Shown here in pieces: positions 27,303-36,223 of a DNA stretch of 64,000 bases (position 1 is the stretch's first letter; every line of letters starts with the position of its first letter). Location of the stretch: positions 62,001-126,000 of the forward strand of contig JANQPX010000016.1 in NCBI GenBank assembly GCA_028285265.1, written 5' to 3'. Origin of the DNA: Geminicoccaceae bacterium. Its GTDB lineage: Bacteria; Pseudomonadota; Alphaproteobacteria; Geminicoccales; Geminicoccaceae. The notes under the pieces were generated by a model. The model worked only from the letters and a program-made list of their open reading frames with translations, ran no database searches and was not told the DNA's origin. The position numbers were made by a program, and so were the translations under genes.

Positions 27303-28745
27303 ATGTCGGCTGCGAAGGTAGACCTGGTGATCAAGGGCGGTCGTGTCGTGAGCGAAAGCGGGATCGTTGATGCCAACATTGCGGTCACGGACGGCAAGAT
27401 TGCCGGCATTTTTGCGCCTGCATTGGCGCCAGATGCCACCCAGGTGATCGACGCCACCGGCCGTTATGTTCTCCCTGGCCTCATCGATGTCCATGTCCAT
27501 TTCCGCGAACCCGGCATGGCGCATAAAGAAAACTGGACAACCGGCTCACAAGCGGCAGCCGTGGGTGGCGTGACCACAGTCTTCGAAATGCCGAACACCG
27601 ATCCACCGACCGACAATCTCAATAATCTCGCAACCAAGAGAGACCTCGCGGAGCGACAGTCGATCGTCGATTTTGGCCTCTATGGCCTTCTCGGCGAGCA
27701 CAATCTCTCTGAACTGGAACGACTAGCGGACGGCGGTGTCATCGGCTTCAAACTTTTCCTCGGTAACACCACCGGCGACCTCCCCTGCCCCGATGACGGT
27801 GCTGTCCTTGAAGGTTTCGAAATCCTAGCGTCGCTCGGACTTCGCTGCTCGATCCATGCCGAAAATTCACCGATCCTTTTCTGGCGGCAGCGGGCATTGC
27901 AAGCGGCGAAGCGCAACGACCCACTTGCTCATCTAGCCGCGCGCACTGATGTGGTCGCGCTCGAAGCCTTGAACCGATCAGCAACGCTGGCCGAGTGGAC
28001 CGGTGCGCGCATCCACATCGTGCACGAAAGCTGCGCGCGCTCGATCGATTTCATCAAGTTCTGGAAAGGACGCGGTGTTGATCTGACGGTCGAGACGCTG
28101 CCGCAATATCTCTACCTCGATGCCGAGATGATGCTTGACGATGGCGGTGAGGTCATTCGCATGAACCCTCCCATCCGCGAGAAGGCCCATCAGGAACCTC
28201 TCTGGCAAGCCGTGCTCGATGGCACGATCGACATGATCTCCACCGACCACGCACCGCACGCCATTGAAGAAAAGCGGGGTGACGATGTCTGGAAGCTCGC
28301 TTGCGGCTTTCCCGGCGTGGAGACGTCACTGCCCTTGATGCTGACTGCAGTCAACCGCGGCCGACTTCGGATCGAAGACATTGCAAAACTCATGGCTGCA
28401 AGCCCGGCACGAGCCTTTGGTCTCTATGGGCAAAAAGGGGTGATCGCTGTTGGCGCCGATGCCGACATCACGCTTGTTGATCTGAACGCTGAAGCTGTTC
28501 TGAGCGCCAGTTCCTTGCATTCGAAAGGCAAGTGCAGCGCCTATGAAGGCATGACGGTCAAGGGCCTCCCGGTCATGACATTGGTACGCGGCCACGTCGT
28601 CGCAAAGAATGGCGAACCGGTCGCCGAGCAGCCTCGGGGACGCATGGTCAGCCCAACCATGCCAGCTCCTCGCCCGCGCAATCAGGCCACGACACTGAAG
28701 GCTGTGCTGGAACCACACCAGAAACCCTATGGCGATCCATTTTAG
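27303..28745 (+). CDS. Dihydroorotase/allantoinase/hydantoinase-like amidohydrolase
   Basis: This cyclic-amidase member of the amidohydrolase superfamily has 480 residues from ATG 27303. The binuclear metal site is complete: HVHFREPG (64-71), carboxylated Lys K150 in GFKLFLGN, His185 (CSIHAEN), His241 (HIVHES) and Asp315 (STDHAPH). The residues fit dihydroorotase and allantoinase equally well. As part of an ABC operon rather than a pyr cluster, it is probably catabolic, opening an imported cyclic ureide or imide ring. A longer frame upstream (from 26568) is only open space over the permease gene. Confidence 0.92.
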   Translation: MSAAKVDLVIKGGRVVSESGIVDANIAVTDGKIAGIFAPALAPDATQVIDATGRYVLPGLIDVHVHFREPGMAHKENWTTGSQAAAVGGVTTVFEMPNTDPPTDNLNNLATKRDLAERQSIVDFGLYGLLGEHNLSELERLADGGVIGFKLFLGNTTGDLPCPDDGAVLEGFEILASLGLRCSIHAENSPILFWRQRALQAAKRNDPLAHLAARTDVVALEALNRSATLAEWTGARIHIVHESCARSIDFIKFWKGRGVDLTVETLPQYLYLDAEMMLDDGGEVIRMNPPIREKAHQEPLWQAVLDGTIDMISTDHAPHAIEEKRGDDVWKLACGFPGVETSLPLMLTAVNRGRLRIEDIAKLMAASPARAFGLYGQKGVIAVGADADITLVDLNAEAVLSASSLHSKGKCSAYEGMTVKGLPVMTLVRGHVVAKNGEPVAEQPRGRMVSPTMPAPRPRNQATTLKAVLEPHQKPYGDPF

Positions 28746-28756
28746 AGGTTCGACGG

Positions 28757-30235
28757 TCACACCGCCTCGTAGTATCTCTTAATCGCTTGTTTCAAAGCAT
28801 CACGGTCCGCACGTCGATCGGACGGACCTTGTTTCCAGTCCTGAAGCGCGCGCTCAAGAATCTCGGCTTCAGCGGCTGGTAGGTCGATCCCCGTGCAGCG
28901 CCCGTCGACAACCACGCTCCGCCCCGCAACCACCAGCCGACGCAAGTGTCGCTTGGTCATGCGTCCCGCGATCAGATAAGCCGGCTCGATCGCGCCTGGC
29001 ATCATGTCGTGCGCAATCGCTCGCCAATCCAGCTGCATAAAGTCGGCAGCACTCCTCGGTGTAAATGGCGCGTAAGTCGATCCGTTTTTATCCGATGCAT
29101 CGCCATCGCGAACCACGGTGCGGCGACCGTCAATCGCGGCAGCACGATAGGCTCGACCCAGATCCAGGCGTTCGTTCATGCCGGCATGCCGGTCACGATG
29201 CAGCCGCCAGAACAGACGGAACTCGCGCAACATGTCCTCGTCATCATCAAACGCCATGCTGTCGAGACCGACGCCGAAGCAGAGTCCTTCCTCGATGAAA
29301 CGATCAACGCGCGCCATGCCTGAACGTAGACGAAGGTTTGACGACGGATTGACCGAAACCGTGACACCACGTTCCGCCATCAACGAAATCTCGTCGTCAT
29401 TCAGCCAAATGCCATGAGCGACCGTGAGGCGGGGTGACAGAAAGCCTGTCGCATCCATGCGCTTTATCGGTCCGCTTGGATAGGTTCGATCGGCCCAGAT
29501 ACGCTGTCGCTGGGTTTCAAAGAGATGCATATGGATCCGTCGACCGGTTTTCGCCGAGGCCTCGGCGATTGTTTCCATGGTCTGGTCGGTCATCCACTGC
29601 AGACCGCGCGGTCCATATTGAACCTCAAACAGGTCGTGCTCAAACTCGGCGATGGCGTCGACCGCTTCAAGCTGTTGCTCGATGTCGACGACACCGTCGA
29701 TCCGTCGCTGCAACGCCACTTTGATCGCTTCCGGCACGTCATGGAGCAGGCCATGGTGATCACCATAGACCACCGGATTGCGGTCCAGGATCGGGGCCGC
29801 AAAGGCGACACGAATACCGACATCACGCGCGGCGCGTGACACCTCTTCAGCTTCAGCGATCAGGTCGGCAGTCTGCGTATTGTGGCAATGATTCGCAGCA
29901 GCGATGCCGCCTTCTACCATGCGCCCGAAAGCAACGGCGGCGCGCAGATAGGGTGGCACGACCGGCTCATTCATGAGGTCGAGGATCCAGGACTCGAGCG
30001 GCTCGTCCATGGTTCCGAACGCGAGGGTTCGAAGACCACGACCATGATCATGCGCATCGACGATCGCCGGCAGCGTAGCCAGACCTCGTGACTCGTCGGC
30101 AAGATCATCTGTCGTTATCGGCGTGCAATCGACAAAACAGCCATCGACGACGTGCAAACGCGAAGGGCCGGCGTCGGGCGCATCGCCAGGCGCTTTGAAT
30201 AAGAACTCGGTTGAAAAGACATTGCCAGCGTCCAC
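28757..30235 (-). CDS. Amidohydrolase family protein (cytosine deaminase/chlorohydrolase-like)
   Basis: The start chosen is GTG at 30235, preceded by AAGGGAG at ideal spacing; the frame continues to 30289 without support. The 492-residue protein carries a mononuclear deaminase-type metal site: VDAHDHGRGLRTLAFG, RRIHMHLFETQ, LTVAHGIWL and FGVGLDSMAFDDDEDM. The motif HDH in place of HxH-T/S is slightly unusual. It converges with the dihydroorotase-like gene, 11 bases apart, and is divergent from the sigma-54 TRAP operon. It likely deaminates or dechlorinates a nitrogen-rich ring or chain; the substrate is unknown. Confidence 0.87.
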   Translation of the reverse strand: MDAGNVFSTEFLFKAPGDAPDAGPSRLHVVDGCFVDCTPITTDDLADESRGLATLPAIVDAHDHGRGLRTLAFGTMDEPLESWILDLMNEPVVPPYLRAAVAFGRMVEGGIAAANHCHNTQTADLIAEAEEVSRAARDVGIRVAFAAPILDRNPVVYGDHHGLLHDVPEAIKVALQRRIDGVVDIEQQLEAVDAIAEFEHDLFEVQYGPRGLQWMTDQTMETIAEASAKTGRRIHMHLFETQRQRIWADRTYPSGPIKRMDATGFLSPRLTVAHGIWLNDDEISLMAERGVTVSVNPSSNLRLRSGMARVDRFIEEGLCFGVGLDSMAFDDDEDMLREFRLFWRLHRDRHAGMNERLDLGRAYRAAAIDGRRTVVRDGDASDKNGSTYAPFTPRSAADFMQLDWRAIAHDMMPGAIEPAYLIAGRMTKRHLRRLVVAGRSVVVDGRCTGIDLPAAEAEILERALQDWKQGPSDRRADRDALKQAIKRYYEAV

Positions 30236-30568
30236 GTGTCGTCTCCCTTGGATCAGTATATCCGCTTCTACAATCAAGACGCATGCCAATTGATCCAGCC
30301 AAGAATAGAACGATTTCCCCTCTTTAAGCCGGATAGATTGCTCAAATAATCAGCATACGGATGACTATTCACTCATCGAAGGCGGACGAGACTTGACGCA
30401 CAGAAAATGGGCAAAAAGATGAGCTCGATTGCCCGAAAAGACATCATTTAAGCCGTTGAAATTTATAATCTTTTAAAGGTTGCACAACAGTTGCTCCATA
30501 GCATGCGACTGGCACGAGACTTGCTCCAATGTTCCCTAGAAACACACGTCAAAGGGAGAGTTAAAGTC
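30236..30568. promoter_or_regulatory. Divergent control region between an amidohydrolase gene and the TRAP operon
   Basis: This 333-base gene-free region holds the sigma-54 promoter listed separately, an AT-rich stretch (about 30456-30478) where IHF could bend the DNA, and a weak dyad TGCT-N9-AGCA (30339-30355) as a possible activator site. On the other strand, TGGCATGCGTCTTGAT near 30276-30293 resembles a sigma-54 promoter but lacks the required -12 GC. Confidence 0.5.
30510..30525 (+). promoter_or_regulatory. Sigma-54 (RpoN) promoter, full consensus
   Basis: TGGCACGAGACTTGCT matches the sigma-54 form TGGCAC-N5-TTGCW at every conserved base, with the right GG-GC spacing. Transcription would begin near 30536, about 33 bases before the dctP ATG at 30569. 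A good AAAGGGAGAG ribosome-binding site lies between them. This ties the TRAP-amidohydrolase operon to an NtrC- or DctD-type activator, none of which is encoded in this window. Confidence 0.85.
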
Positions 30569-31576
30569 ATGCCTTTTCGCCCGCTGTCTGCCCTTTCGTC
30601 CGCCGCCTTGCTGATGATGGGATGTTTTCCTTCGACACTGGTGGCGCAAGACTACACGTTCAAGTTTGCCCACATCCTGACAACGGACACGCCGGCCCAT
30701 TTGGCTGCTGAGTTTCTAGCTGAAACCGTTGCGGAAAAGTCCGAAGGGAAGATCGCCATCGAAATCTTCCCAGGTGGTCAGCTCGGCAATGACACGGAAA
30801 TCGTCGAGCAGATTCAAGTCGGTGCCGCCCATATGGGTATTCCGCCGACAGCCAAGCTTGGCCAATTCGAGCCCCGCATGCAGCTCTTCGATCTACCCTA
30901 TATTTTCCCAACACCGGAAGCGGCTTATGCCGTTCTCGACGGCGAGATCGGCAGCGAACTGCTGGCAACTCTGGAAGGTCAAGGGCTCTATGGCGCTGCC
31001 TATTGGGAGAGCGGCTTCAAGCAGCTAACGAACAATGTTCGACCGATCACAACACCGGAGGATTTGGCTGGCATCAAGATGCGAACCATGTCCAGTCCAT
31101 TGATCATCGAGCAATACGAGACCTGGGGCGCGAACCCCATCCCGATTGCCTTTGCCGAGGTCTACAATGCCCTCGAGCAGGGTGTCGCCGAGGCGCAGGA
31201 GAACTCCTTCGTCTCGATCGACAAGATGAAGTTTTACGAGGTGCAAAAGCACCTGACCGTCTCGAACCACGCCTATCTCGGCTATGCATTCATCGTCAAC
31301 AAGGCTGCCTGGGATGGCTTGCCACCGGAGCTGCAAGACGTGCTGCAAGTCTCAATCGAAGAAGCAAGGGACTATCAGCGCTCTTTGAACGCAAAACTGG
31401 ACGAGGAGCTCAAAGCTGGTATGGCCGAACATGGTCTCGAGATCGTCGAACTCGAAGCCGAGGGCATTCAGGCCTTTGTCGAAGCCAGCAAGCCCGTACA
31501 TGAGGGCTATGTCGAGGTCATCGGCGAAGACATGTTGAACGCGACATACGATACAACCGCCGCTTTCGTGAACTGA
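30569..31576 (+). CDS. dctP: TRAP transporter substrate-binding protein (DctP-like), second system
   Basis: This 335-residue periplasmic protein starts at MPFRPLSALSSAALLM (ATG 30569) after an AAAGGGAGAG site; the longer frame from 30491 would include the sigma-54 promoter and was rejected. The signal peptide ends near VAQ. The mature part has the classic DctP segments FKFAHILTTDTPAH, IEIFPGGQLGNDTEIVEQIQVGA and GIKMRTMSSPLIIEQYETWGANP. The latter contains the Arg that binds a ligand carboxylate, so the cargo is probably an acid. It is the first gene of a sigma-54 operon with dctQ, dctM and an amidohydrolase. Confidence 0.95.
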   Translation: MPFRPLSALSSAALLMMGCFPSTLVAQDYTFKFAHILTTDTPAHLAAEFLAETVAEKSEGKIAIEIFPGGQLGNDTEIVEQIQVGAAHMGIPPTAKLGQFEPRMQLFDLPYIFPTPEAAYAVLDGEIGSELLATLEGQGLYGAAYWESGFKQLTNNVRPITTPEDLAGIKMRTMSSPLIIEQYETWGANPIPIAFAEVYNALEQGVAEAQENSFVSIDKMKFYEVQKHLTVSNHAYLGYAFIVNKAAWDGLPPELQDVLQVSIEEARDYQRSLNAKLDEELKAGMAEHGLEIVELEAEGIQAFVEASKPVHEGYVEVIGEDMLNATYDTTAAFVN

Positions 31577-31591
31577 GCCCTCCCCGCCGCG

Positions 31592-31636
31592 CCGCTCCCG
31601 AACTCTACGCGCTTACAACCGGGCACCCGGGAGCGG
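31592..31636 (+). other. 9-bp inverted repeat between dctP and dctQ (second TRAP system)
   Basis: CCGCTCCCG (31592-31600) pairs perfectly with CGGGAGCGG (31628-31636). A nested alternative, CCGGG-CA-CCCGG, is at 31619-31630. There is no T-tract. It lies directly after the binding-protein gene and before both membrane subunits, the same place as the hairpins in the other two tripartite systems of this window. Confidence 0.5.
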
Positions 31637-31670
31637 ACGGCAGATAAAACAATACTGAGCGGTCACATAG

Positions 31671-32198
31671 ATGCTTGCCAAGCTCGACCGATTTGATCGC
31701 GTTCTGACCCGCTTCGAAACGGCCGTCATGGTCGTCAGCATGGCAACGATTACCCTGGTGATCGCCGCCCAAGTCTGCCTTCGCTACATCTTCAATGACT
31801 CGCTTCCCTGGGCCGAAGAACTGGTTCGTTACGTCGTGGTCTGGATGAGCTTTATCGGCGCCGGCATGGGTGTCGCGAAGGGGGCCCATGTTGCCATGGG
31901 TCTCTTGAGCAATCTCCTGCCTCAAGCACTTGTCGTGTGGTCCGTTCGGCTAGCGCATCTCGCCGGCATGCTGTTCGCCGCGCTTTTGATGATTTATGGC
32001 ACCGAGCATGTGCTCAACGTGACCGCCTTCGGTCAGGTTTCATCAGCCATGCGGGCACCGATGGGGTTGATCTACGCTTGCCTGCCCCTTGGCGCCGCGC
32101 TCTTTTTCCTCCGTCTCGCCGAGAATTTCCTTCGAAGTTGGCTAACGCCTCTCGGATCGAAGCGAGCCTCCGACATGCTTTGGACGGGTGGCACGTGA
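31671..32198 (+). CDS. dctQ: TRAP transporter small permease (DctQ-like), second system
   Basis: This 175-residue four-helix membrane protein has the DctQ pattern: VCLRYIFNDSLPWAEELVRYVVVWMSFIGAG, with the conserved RY and WAEE, near residues 38-68. It begins 94 bases after dctP, beyond an inverted repeat, and its stop overlaps the dctM GTG by 4 bases. Confidence 0.94.
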   Translation: MLAKLDRFDRVLTRFETAVMVVSMATITLVIAAQVCLRYIFNDSLPWAEELVRYVVVWMSFIGAGMGVAKGAHVAMGLLSNLLPQALVVWSVRLAHLAGMLFAALLMIYGTEHVLNVTAFGQVSSAMRAPMGLIYACLPLGAALFFLRLAENFLRSWLTPLGSKRASDMLWTGGT

Positions 32199-33472
32199 CC
32201 GCGACGCTTGTTCCAGTTCTCGCTTTGACCTTGCTGGTCGGTATGCCGATCTTTGCAGCCCTAGGCTTGACCGCCTTCCTGGTTCTCGGCCTTTCATCAA
32301 ATGTGCCGCTTTCGGTCGTCGCGCAACGGATGTTCGCCGGTATCGACAACTTCACGTTGCTCTCGATCCCGCTCTTCATCCTCGCTGCCGAGATCATGCG
32401 GATCGGCGGACTGGCCGAACGCTTGGTCCATCTCGCAAAGGTTCTGGTCGGTTGGTTGCCCGGCGGCTTTGCCTATGCCGCCGTGCTCGCCTGTGTGTTC
32501 TTTGCAGCGATCTCCGGCTCGTCGCCAGCGACACTCGCAGCGATCGGCACGCTGATGATCCCGGCCATGATTGAAGCGGGCTACAACAAGCGCTTTACCG
32601 TCGGCCTAGTGACCACAGCTGGCTCCCTCGGCCTGGTCATTCCACCAAGCATCACCCTGATCATCTATGGGGCCGTTACCGGGACGTCGATCGGGCAGCT
32701 CTTTGCAGCTGGCGTGGTGCCGGGCCTGTTTTTGGCAGGTCTTTTGGCCATCTATTGCTACGCCCGCGCACGGGCCGACGGCATGCCGTTCGGCCGGCCG
32801 CCATCATTGGCTGAAGGCTTCAAGGCATTGCATCGTGCGGCCTGGTGCTTGGGCATGCCCGTTGTCCTGCTCGGTGGGATCTATAGCGGCGTGTTCACAC
32901 CGACCGAGAGTGCGGCCATGGCCTGTCTTTATGGCCTCTTTGTTGGTGCCATCATCTACCGCCAAATCAGCCTGGCATCGCTCTTCGAGATTTTGCGGAC
33001 CGCTGGTTTGATTTCGTCAACGCTTCTCCTGATCACGGCGGGCGCCTCGGCGCTTTCCTGGCTGCTGGCTAGCAACGGCATTCCGGCTGATATCGCGACC
33101 TGGCTTTTGGGATTGACCGACAACGGCGTACTCCTCGCGATGGTCTTCAATCTGATCTTCTTGATCGCCGGTTGCTTTCTCGACGGGGCATCCGCTGTCA
33201 TCATTTTGGCACCGCTCCTCGAACCGGTCGCCCGCTCCGTCGGCATGGATTCGGTCCATTTCGGCATCATGACCCTGATCAATGTCGAGATCGGTATGCT
33301 CACACCACCAGTCGGGCTGAACCTGTTCGTGGCAAGTCAAATCACCGGCCTACCCCTGCTAACGGTGATCCGCGCTGTGCTGCCAAGTCTTGGTGTGCTC
33401 ATGATCGGCCTTTTGATCATCACCTATGTGCCCTGGTTGAGCCTCGCTTTACCGGAGGCTCTCTATCCATGA
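32195..33472 (+). CDS. dctM: TRAP transporter large permease (DctM-like), second system
   Basis: This large TRAP channel subunit has 425 residues from GTG at 32195 (GTGA overlap with dctQ). The open frame reaches back to 31937, but that part lies over dctQ. Family blocks include FFAAISGSSPATLAAIGTLM, GSLGLVIPPSITLIIYG, GGIYSGVFTPTESAAMACLYG and LINVEIGMLTPPVGLNLFV. The downstream amidohydrolase ATG overlaps its stop by 4 bases, coupling import to breakdown. Confidence 0.95.
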   Translation: MTATLVPVLALTLLVGMPIFAALGLTAFLVLGLSSNVPLSVVAQRMFAGIDNFTLLSIPLFILAAEIMRIGGLAERLVHLAKVLVGWLPGGFAYAAVLACVFFAAISGSSPATLAAIGTLMIPAMIEAGYNKRFTVGLVTTAGSLGLVIPPSITLIIYGAVTGTSIGQLFAAGVVPGLFLAGLLAIYCYARARADGMPFGRPPSLAEGFKALHRAAWCLGMPVVLLGGIYSGVFTPTESAAMACLYGLFVGAIIYRQISLASLFEILRTAGLISSTLLLITAGASALSWLLASNGIPADIATWLLGLTDNGVLLAMVFNLIFLIAGCFLDGASAVIILAPLLEPVARSVGMDSVHFGIMTLINVEIGMLTPPVGLNLFVASQITGLPLLTVIRAVLPSLGVLMIGLLIITYVPWLSLALPEALYP

Positions 33473-34854
33473 GAGCCATCGACGATGATAGAGCCGACTG
33501 CCTGATCGAGAATGGACAGATCACGGACGAAGATGGACGGCTCTCGCCGGCCTGGATCCGCATTCGTCGAGGCATCATCGACGAGATCGCAAAGGCCCCC
33601 CTTGCCTCGATTGCAGACGAGCAGGTCATCGACGCCCGAGGACATGTCATCTGTCCAGGCATGGTGAATGCACATGCCCATTCACCGCTCTCCGCGACAA
33701 AGGGCACAACGGATCAGATGGACCACCCGACTTTCATGTGGACCAATCAAAAGGACACGGTGGGCTGGATCGCTGATGAGGCTCGAGCCGTCACCACGCT
33801 TGCGGCTGCGGACATGCTGCGTCATGGGATCACCGCGATCATCGATCACGTTCCTGAGCAAAATGCTGCGCTAGAAACTGTGGCACCGATCGTCGAGACC
33901 TGGAGAGGTTCGGGCATGCGCGCGGCCATCGCCCTTCGGATCTTTGATGGCCGCTATGACGATATTGGCGATGGTGGCTATGCAACTGATCAAAACCCCC
34001 TCAGGGCGCTGCCAACCGATGATCTTTTGGATATATGCCAAGAGGCGATTAAGCGATGGCATCAGCCCAACGAGGGATTGCAGATCTTCATCGGCCCTTC
34101 CAATAGCGAACGCTGCAGTGATCGTCTCTTGGCTGAAGGCCATCAACTCGCCGCCGATCAGAGCACGGGATTCCACGCGCATTTGCTTGAGACCAAAGTC
34201 CAGCGCGAGCGCTGCCAAAGCTTGCACGGCATGACACCAGTCGGACGTCTGGAAAGGTTAGGTGCGTTGTCAGCGCGTTGTTCATTCGCTCACTGCGTTT
34301 GGACCGACGCGGCTGACCTTGAGCTGTTCGCTGCAAGACAGGCCGTGATTGTGCACAATCCGCATAGCAATGCCAAGCTAGGCGTCGGCTTGATGCCCCT
34401 TGCGGCCATGCTCAATGCCGGCTGCGAAGTCGCGCTTGGCACAGATGGCGCTTCGACCAATGACGGCCTGAATCTTCACGAAGCGATGGCCTTATCCCTG
34501 CTCCTTCAGCGGAGTGATGGCACATTGCCCCGCCATCACTGGCCGACAGCGGATGACGCCTTGCGGATGGCCACCAAGGGCGGTGCCGCGGCCATGCTGC
34601 TTAGGGATCGCATCGGCGTGATCGCCAAAGGCGCCTTCGCCGATTTGGTGTTCTACGATCTCAAAGCACTCGACCTTTGCCCTCTGAACGATCTCGCCCA
34701 ACAACTGACCTTCGCCGAACGCGGCCGTTCAATTTGTCGAGTTATGGTCGGTGGCGTTACGCTCTTCGACAATGGTCGGTTTCGAACATTGGATATCGAA
34801 GGCGCTCTCGATACGGTGACCGCCCTTCGTCATCGCAAGGCCAAAACGCCATAG
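33469..34854 (+). CDS. Amidohydrolase family protein (SAH/MTA deaminase / atrazine chlorohydrolase-like)
   Basis: The 461-residue protein starts at ATG 33469, overlapping the dctM stop by 4 bases; the frame before that is dctM shadow. The mononuclear metal site of the deaminase branch is seen as VNAHAHSPLSA (His69, His71), GFHAHLLET, CSFAHCVW and ALGTDGASTNDGLNL. NPHSNAKLGVGLMPL is typical of the SAH-deaminase/AtzA group. Being last in a sigma-54 TRAP operon, it probably deaminates the imported acid or N-heterocycle and releases ammonia. Confidence 0.9.
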   Translation: MRAIDDDRADCLIENGQITDEDGRLSPAWIRIRRGIIDEIAKAPLASIADEQVIDARGHVICPGMVNAHAHSPLSATKGTTDQMDHPTFMWTNQKDTVGWIADEARAVTTLAAADMLRHGITAIIDHVPEQNAALETVAPIVETWRGSGMRAAIALRIFDGRYDDIGDGGYATDQNPLRALPTDDLLDICQEAIKRWHQPNEGLQIFIGPSNSERCSDRLLAEGHQLAADQSTGFHAHLLETKVQRERCQSLHGMTPVGRLERLGALSARCSFAHCVWTDAADLELFAARQAVIVHNPHSNAKLGVGLMPLAAMLNAGCEVALGTDGASTNDGLNLHEAMALSLLLQRSDGTLPRHHWPTADDALRMATKGGAAAMLLRDRIGVIAKGAFADLVFYDLKALDLCPLNDLAQQLTFAERGRSICRVMVGGVTLFDNGRFRTLDIEGALDTVTALRHRKAKTP

Positions 34855-34951
34855 AACTTGTTGCTTGCCGCCAGCCTGACATCATGACGAACGCGAAGAG
34901 GCGTCGCCCGCAACATGCCGAAGCGACGTACAACACAAACGGATGGGTCCG

Positions 34952-36223
34952 TTACGCGGCGAGCATGGAAGCTGGCGGCACCAGGGGCGAATCGGCATCG
35001 ATCCGCGCTCCGGCCCGCAAGCAGAAGTCAGGATAGATCAGCGTATCGACGCTTAGCTCTTTTGCTGAGTTATCCGTCAGGCGGAAGCGTCCCTTGAGGA
35101 GGTCAAGCACAGTAATATCCGCGATACGCCCTGGCGCAAGCGTACCGATCTCGTCCTCCAGGCGCAGCATCTTTGCCGGATTGGATGTAACCATGGCGAT
35201 GATTTGGTCGAGCGGCACGCCAAGGCCCAACAACTCCGACATGGCAATGGTCAGGCTGAACGGTGCGACGCCAAAAAACGGATTGTCGGCTCGGTCATCG
35301 TCGTCATTCACCGATGGCATGCGGACATTGTAGCCATGTAGGTCTGCCCCAAGCGTAAAGGGAACGATGCCTGCGTCGATCACAAGCTTCGCCATCTCGA
35401 AGGAAAAATGAGACCCATGGCCGACATCGGCGGTCACGCCTCGATCCAACGCTTCCCAAACGACCGGGTGGACTTCACCGGTTGCAGCGCTGACAAACCC
35501 GCCGGGGTGACGGGTGAAGGGATGTGCGAGGATATCACCTTCCTCCTTAAGCGGGACCAGAGCCTGCACCACCTCATCCGCGTCGACCGTCGCGCTGTCC
35601 TTAGCCGGCCAGAGTTGTCCGAGATGAATATAGAGCGGGAGGCCGGTTTCGCGTGCGATGACCTTGCCGAGCTTAATAACTTCTAGCCCCCAACGTGACG
35701 CGCCCCCGATCTCGGCATGCGCCTTGATCCCGCGCACAAGATCGTTGTTGGCTTTAGCCTCACGCACCGTGTGGTCCGTATTCACACCGTTCGGTCCATA
35801 GAGGTCGGGATAGAGATGTCCTTCCAAGCCACCAACCAGATAGGTGCTGATGAAGGCAAGAACATTGGTTTTGGCAGGTTCGGACACATAGTGGCGAAAG
35901 CCTGGCATGGTCATACAGCTCGGTCCGCCCTGATCGACGAGTGTGGTCACGCCAGAGCGCACACCGACCATGTCGGGGTTGAGACCAAATTTGCCGGTGA
36001 CGTGCTGATAGACATGTGCATGGGTGTCGATCATGCCAGGCAGCACGAGCTTGCCAGCGACGTCGATAACCTCACCGGCGTTCGACACATCGATCGACGG
36101 CTCAACGGTGGCAATCCGGTTATCCTTAACCGCAACATCAAAGGCGCCATTGCGATGGGCTGCCGGATCGATCACCGTCCCGCCTTTTAGAATGACGTCA
36201 TAGTTCAACGCTTCAGTCGCCAT
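34952..36223 (-). CDS. Amidohydrolase/deacetylase family metallohydrolase (Atu3266-like)
   Basis: This 423-residue member of the Atu3266/EF_0837 branch of amidohydrolases acts on N-acyl or O-acyl compounds. Visible metal-site elements are DTHAHVYQHVTG (His68, His70), a likely carboxylated Lys in GIKAHAEIGG, IHLGQ, DVGHGSHFSF and TLGADLHGYN. It is on the minus strand, converging with the TRAP-amidohydrolase operon (97 bases apart). The gene next upstream on the same strand is the Rieske ferredoxin, 354 bases away. It is the fourth amidohydrolase-superfamily gene within 9 kb. Confidence 0.9.
   Translation of the reverse strand: MATEALNYDVILKGGTVIDPAAHRNGAFDVAVKDNRIATVEPSIDVSNAGEVIDVAGKLVLPGMIDTHAHVYQHVTGKFGLNPDMVGVRSGVTTLVDQGGPSCMTMPGFRHYVSEPAKTNVLAFISTYLVGGLEGHLYPDLYGPNGVNTDHTVREAKANNDLVRGIKAHAEIGGASRWGLEVIKLGKVIARETGLPLYIHLGQLWPAKDSATVDADEVVQALVPLKEEGDILAHPFTRHPGGFVSAATGEVHPVVWEALDRGVTADVGHGSHFSFEMAKLVIDAGIVPFTLGADLHGYNVRMPSVNDDDDRADNPFFGVAPFSLTIAMSELLGLGVPLDQIIAMVTSNPAKMLRLEDEIGTLAPGRIADITVLDLLKGRFRLTDNSAKELSVDTLIYPDFCLRAGARIDADSPLVPPASMLAA

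Noticed and set aside
30276..30293. Sigma-54-like TGGCATGCGTCTTGAT on the minus strand before the 28757-30235 gene
   Set aside because: The near-invariant GC of the -12 box is GA here, so it falls short of the consensus.
33172..33468. Upstream extension of the amidohydrolase frame into dctM
   Set aside because: The residues are shadow-like and the family N-terminus begins at the ATGA overlap at 33469.
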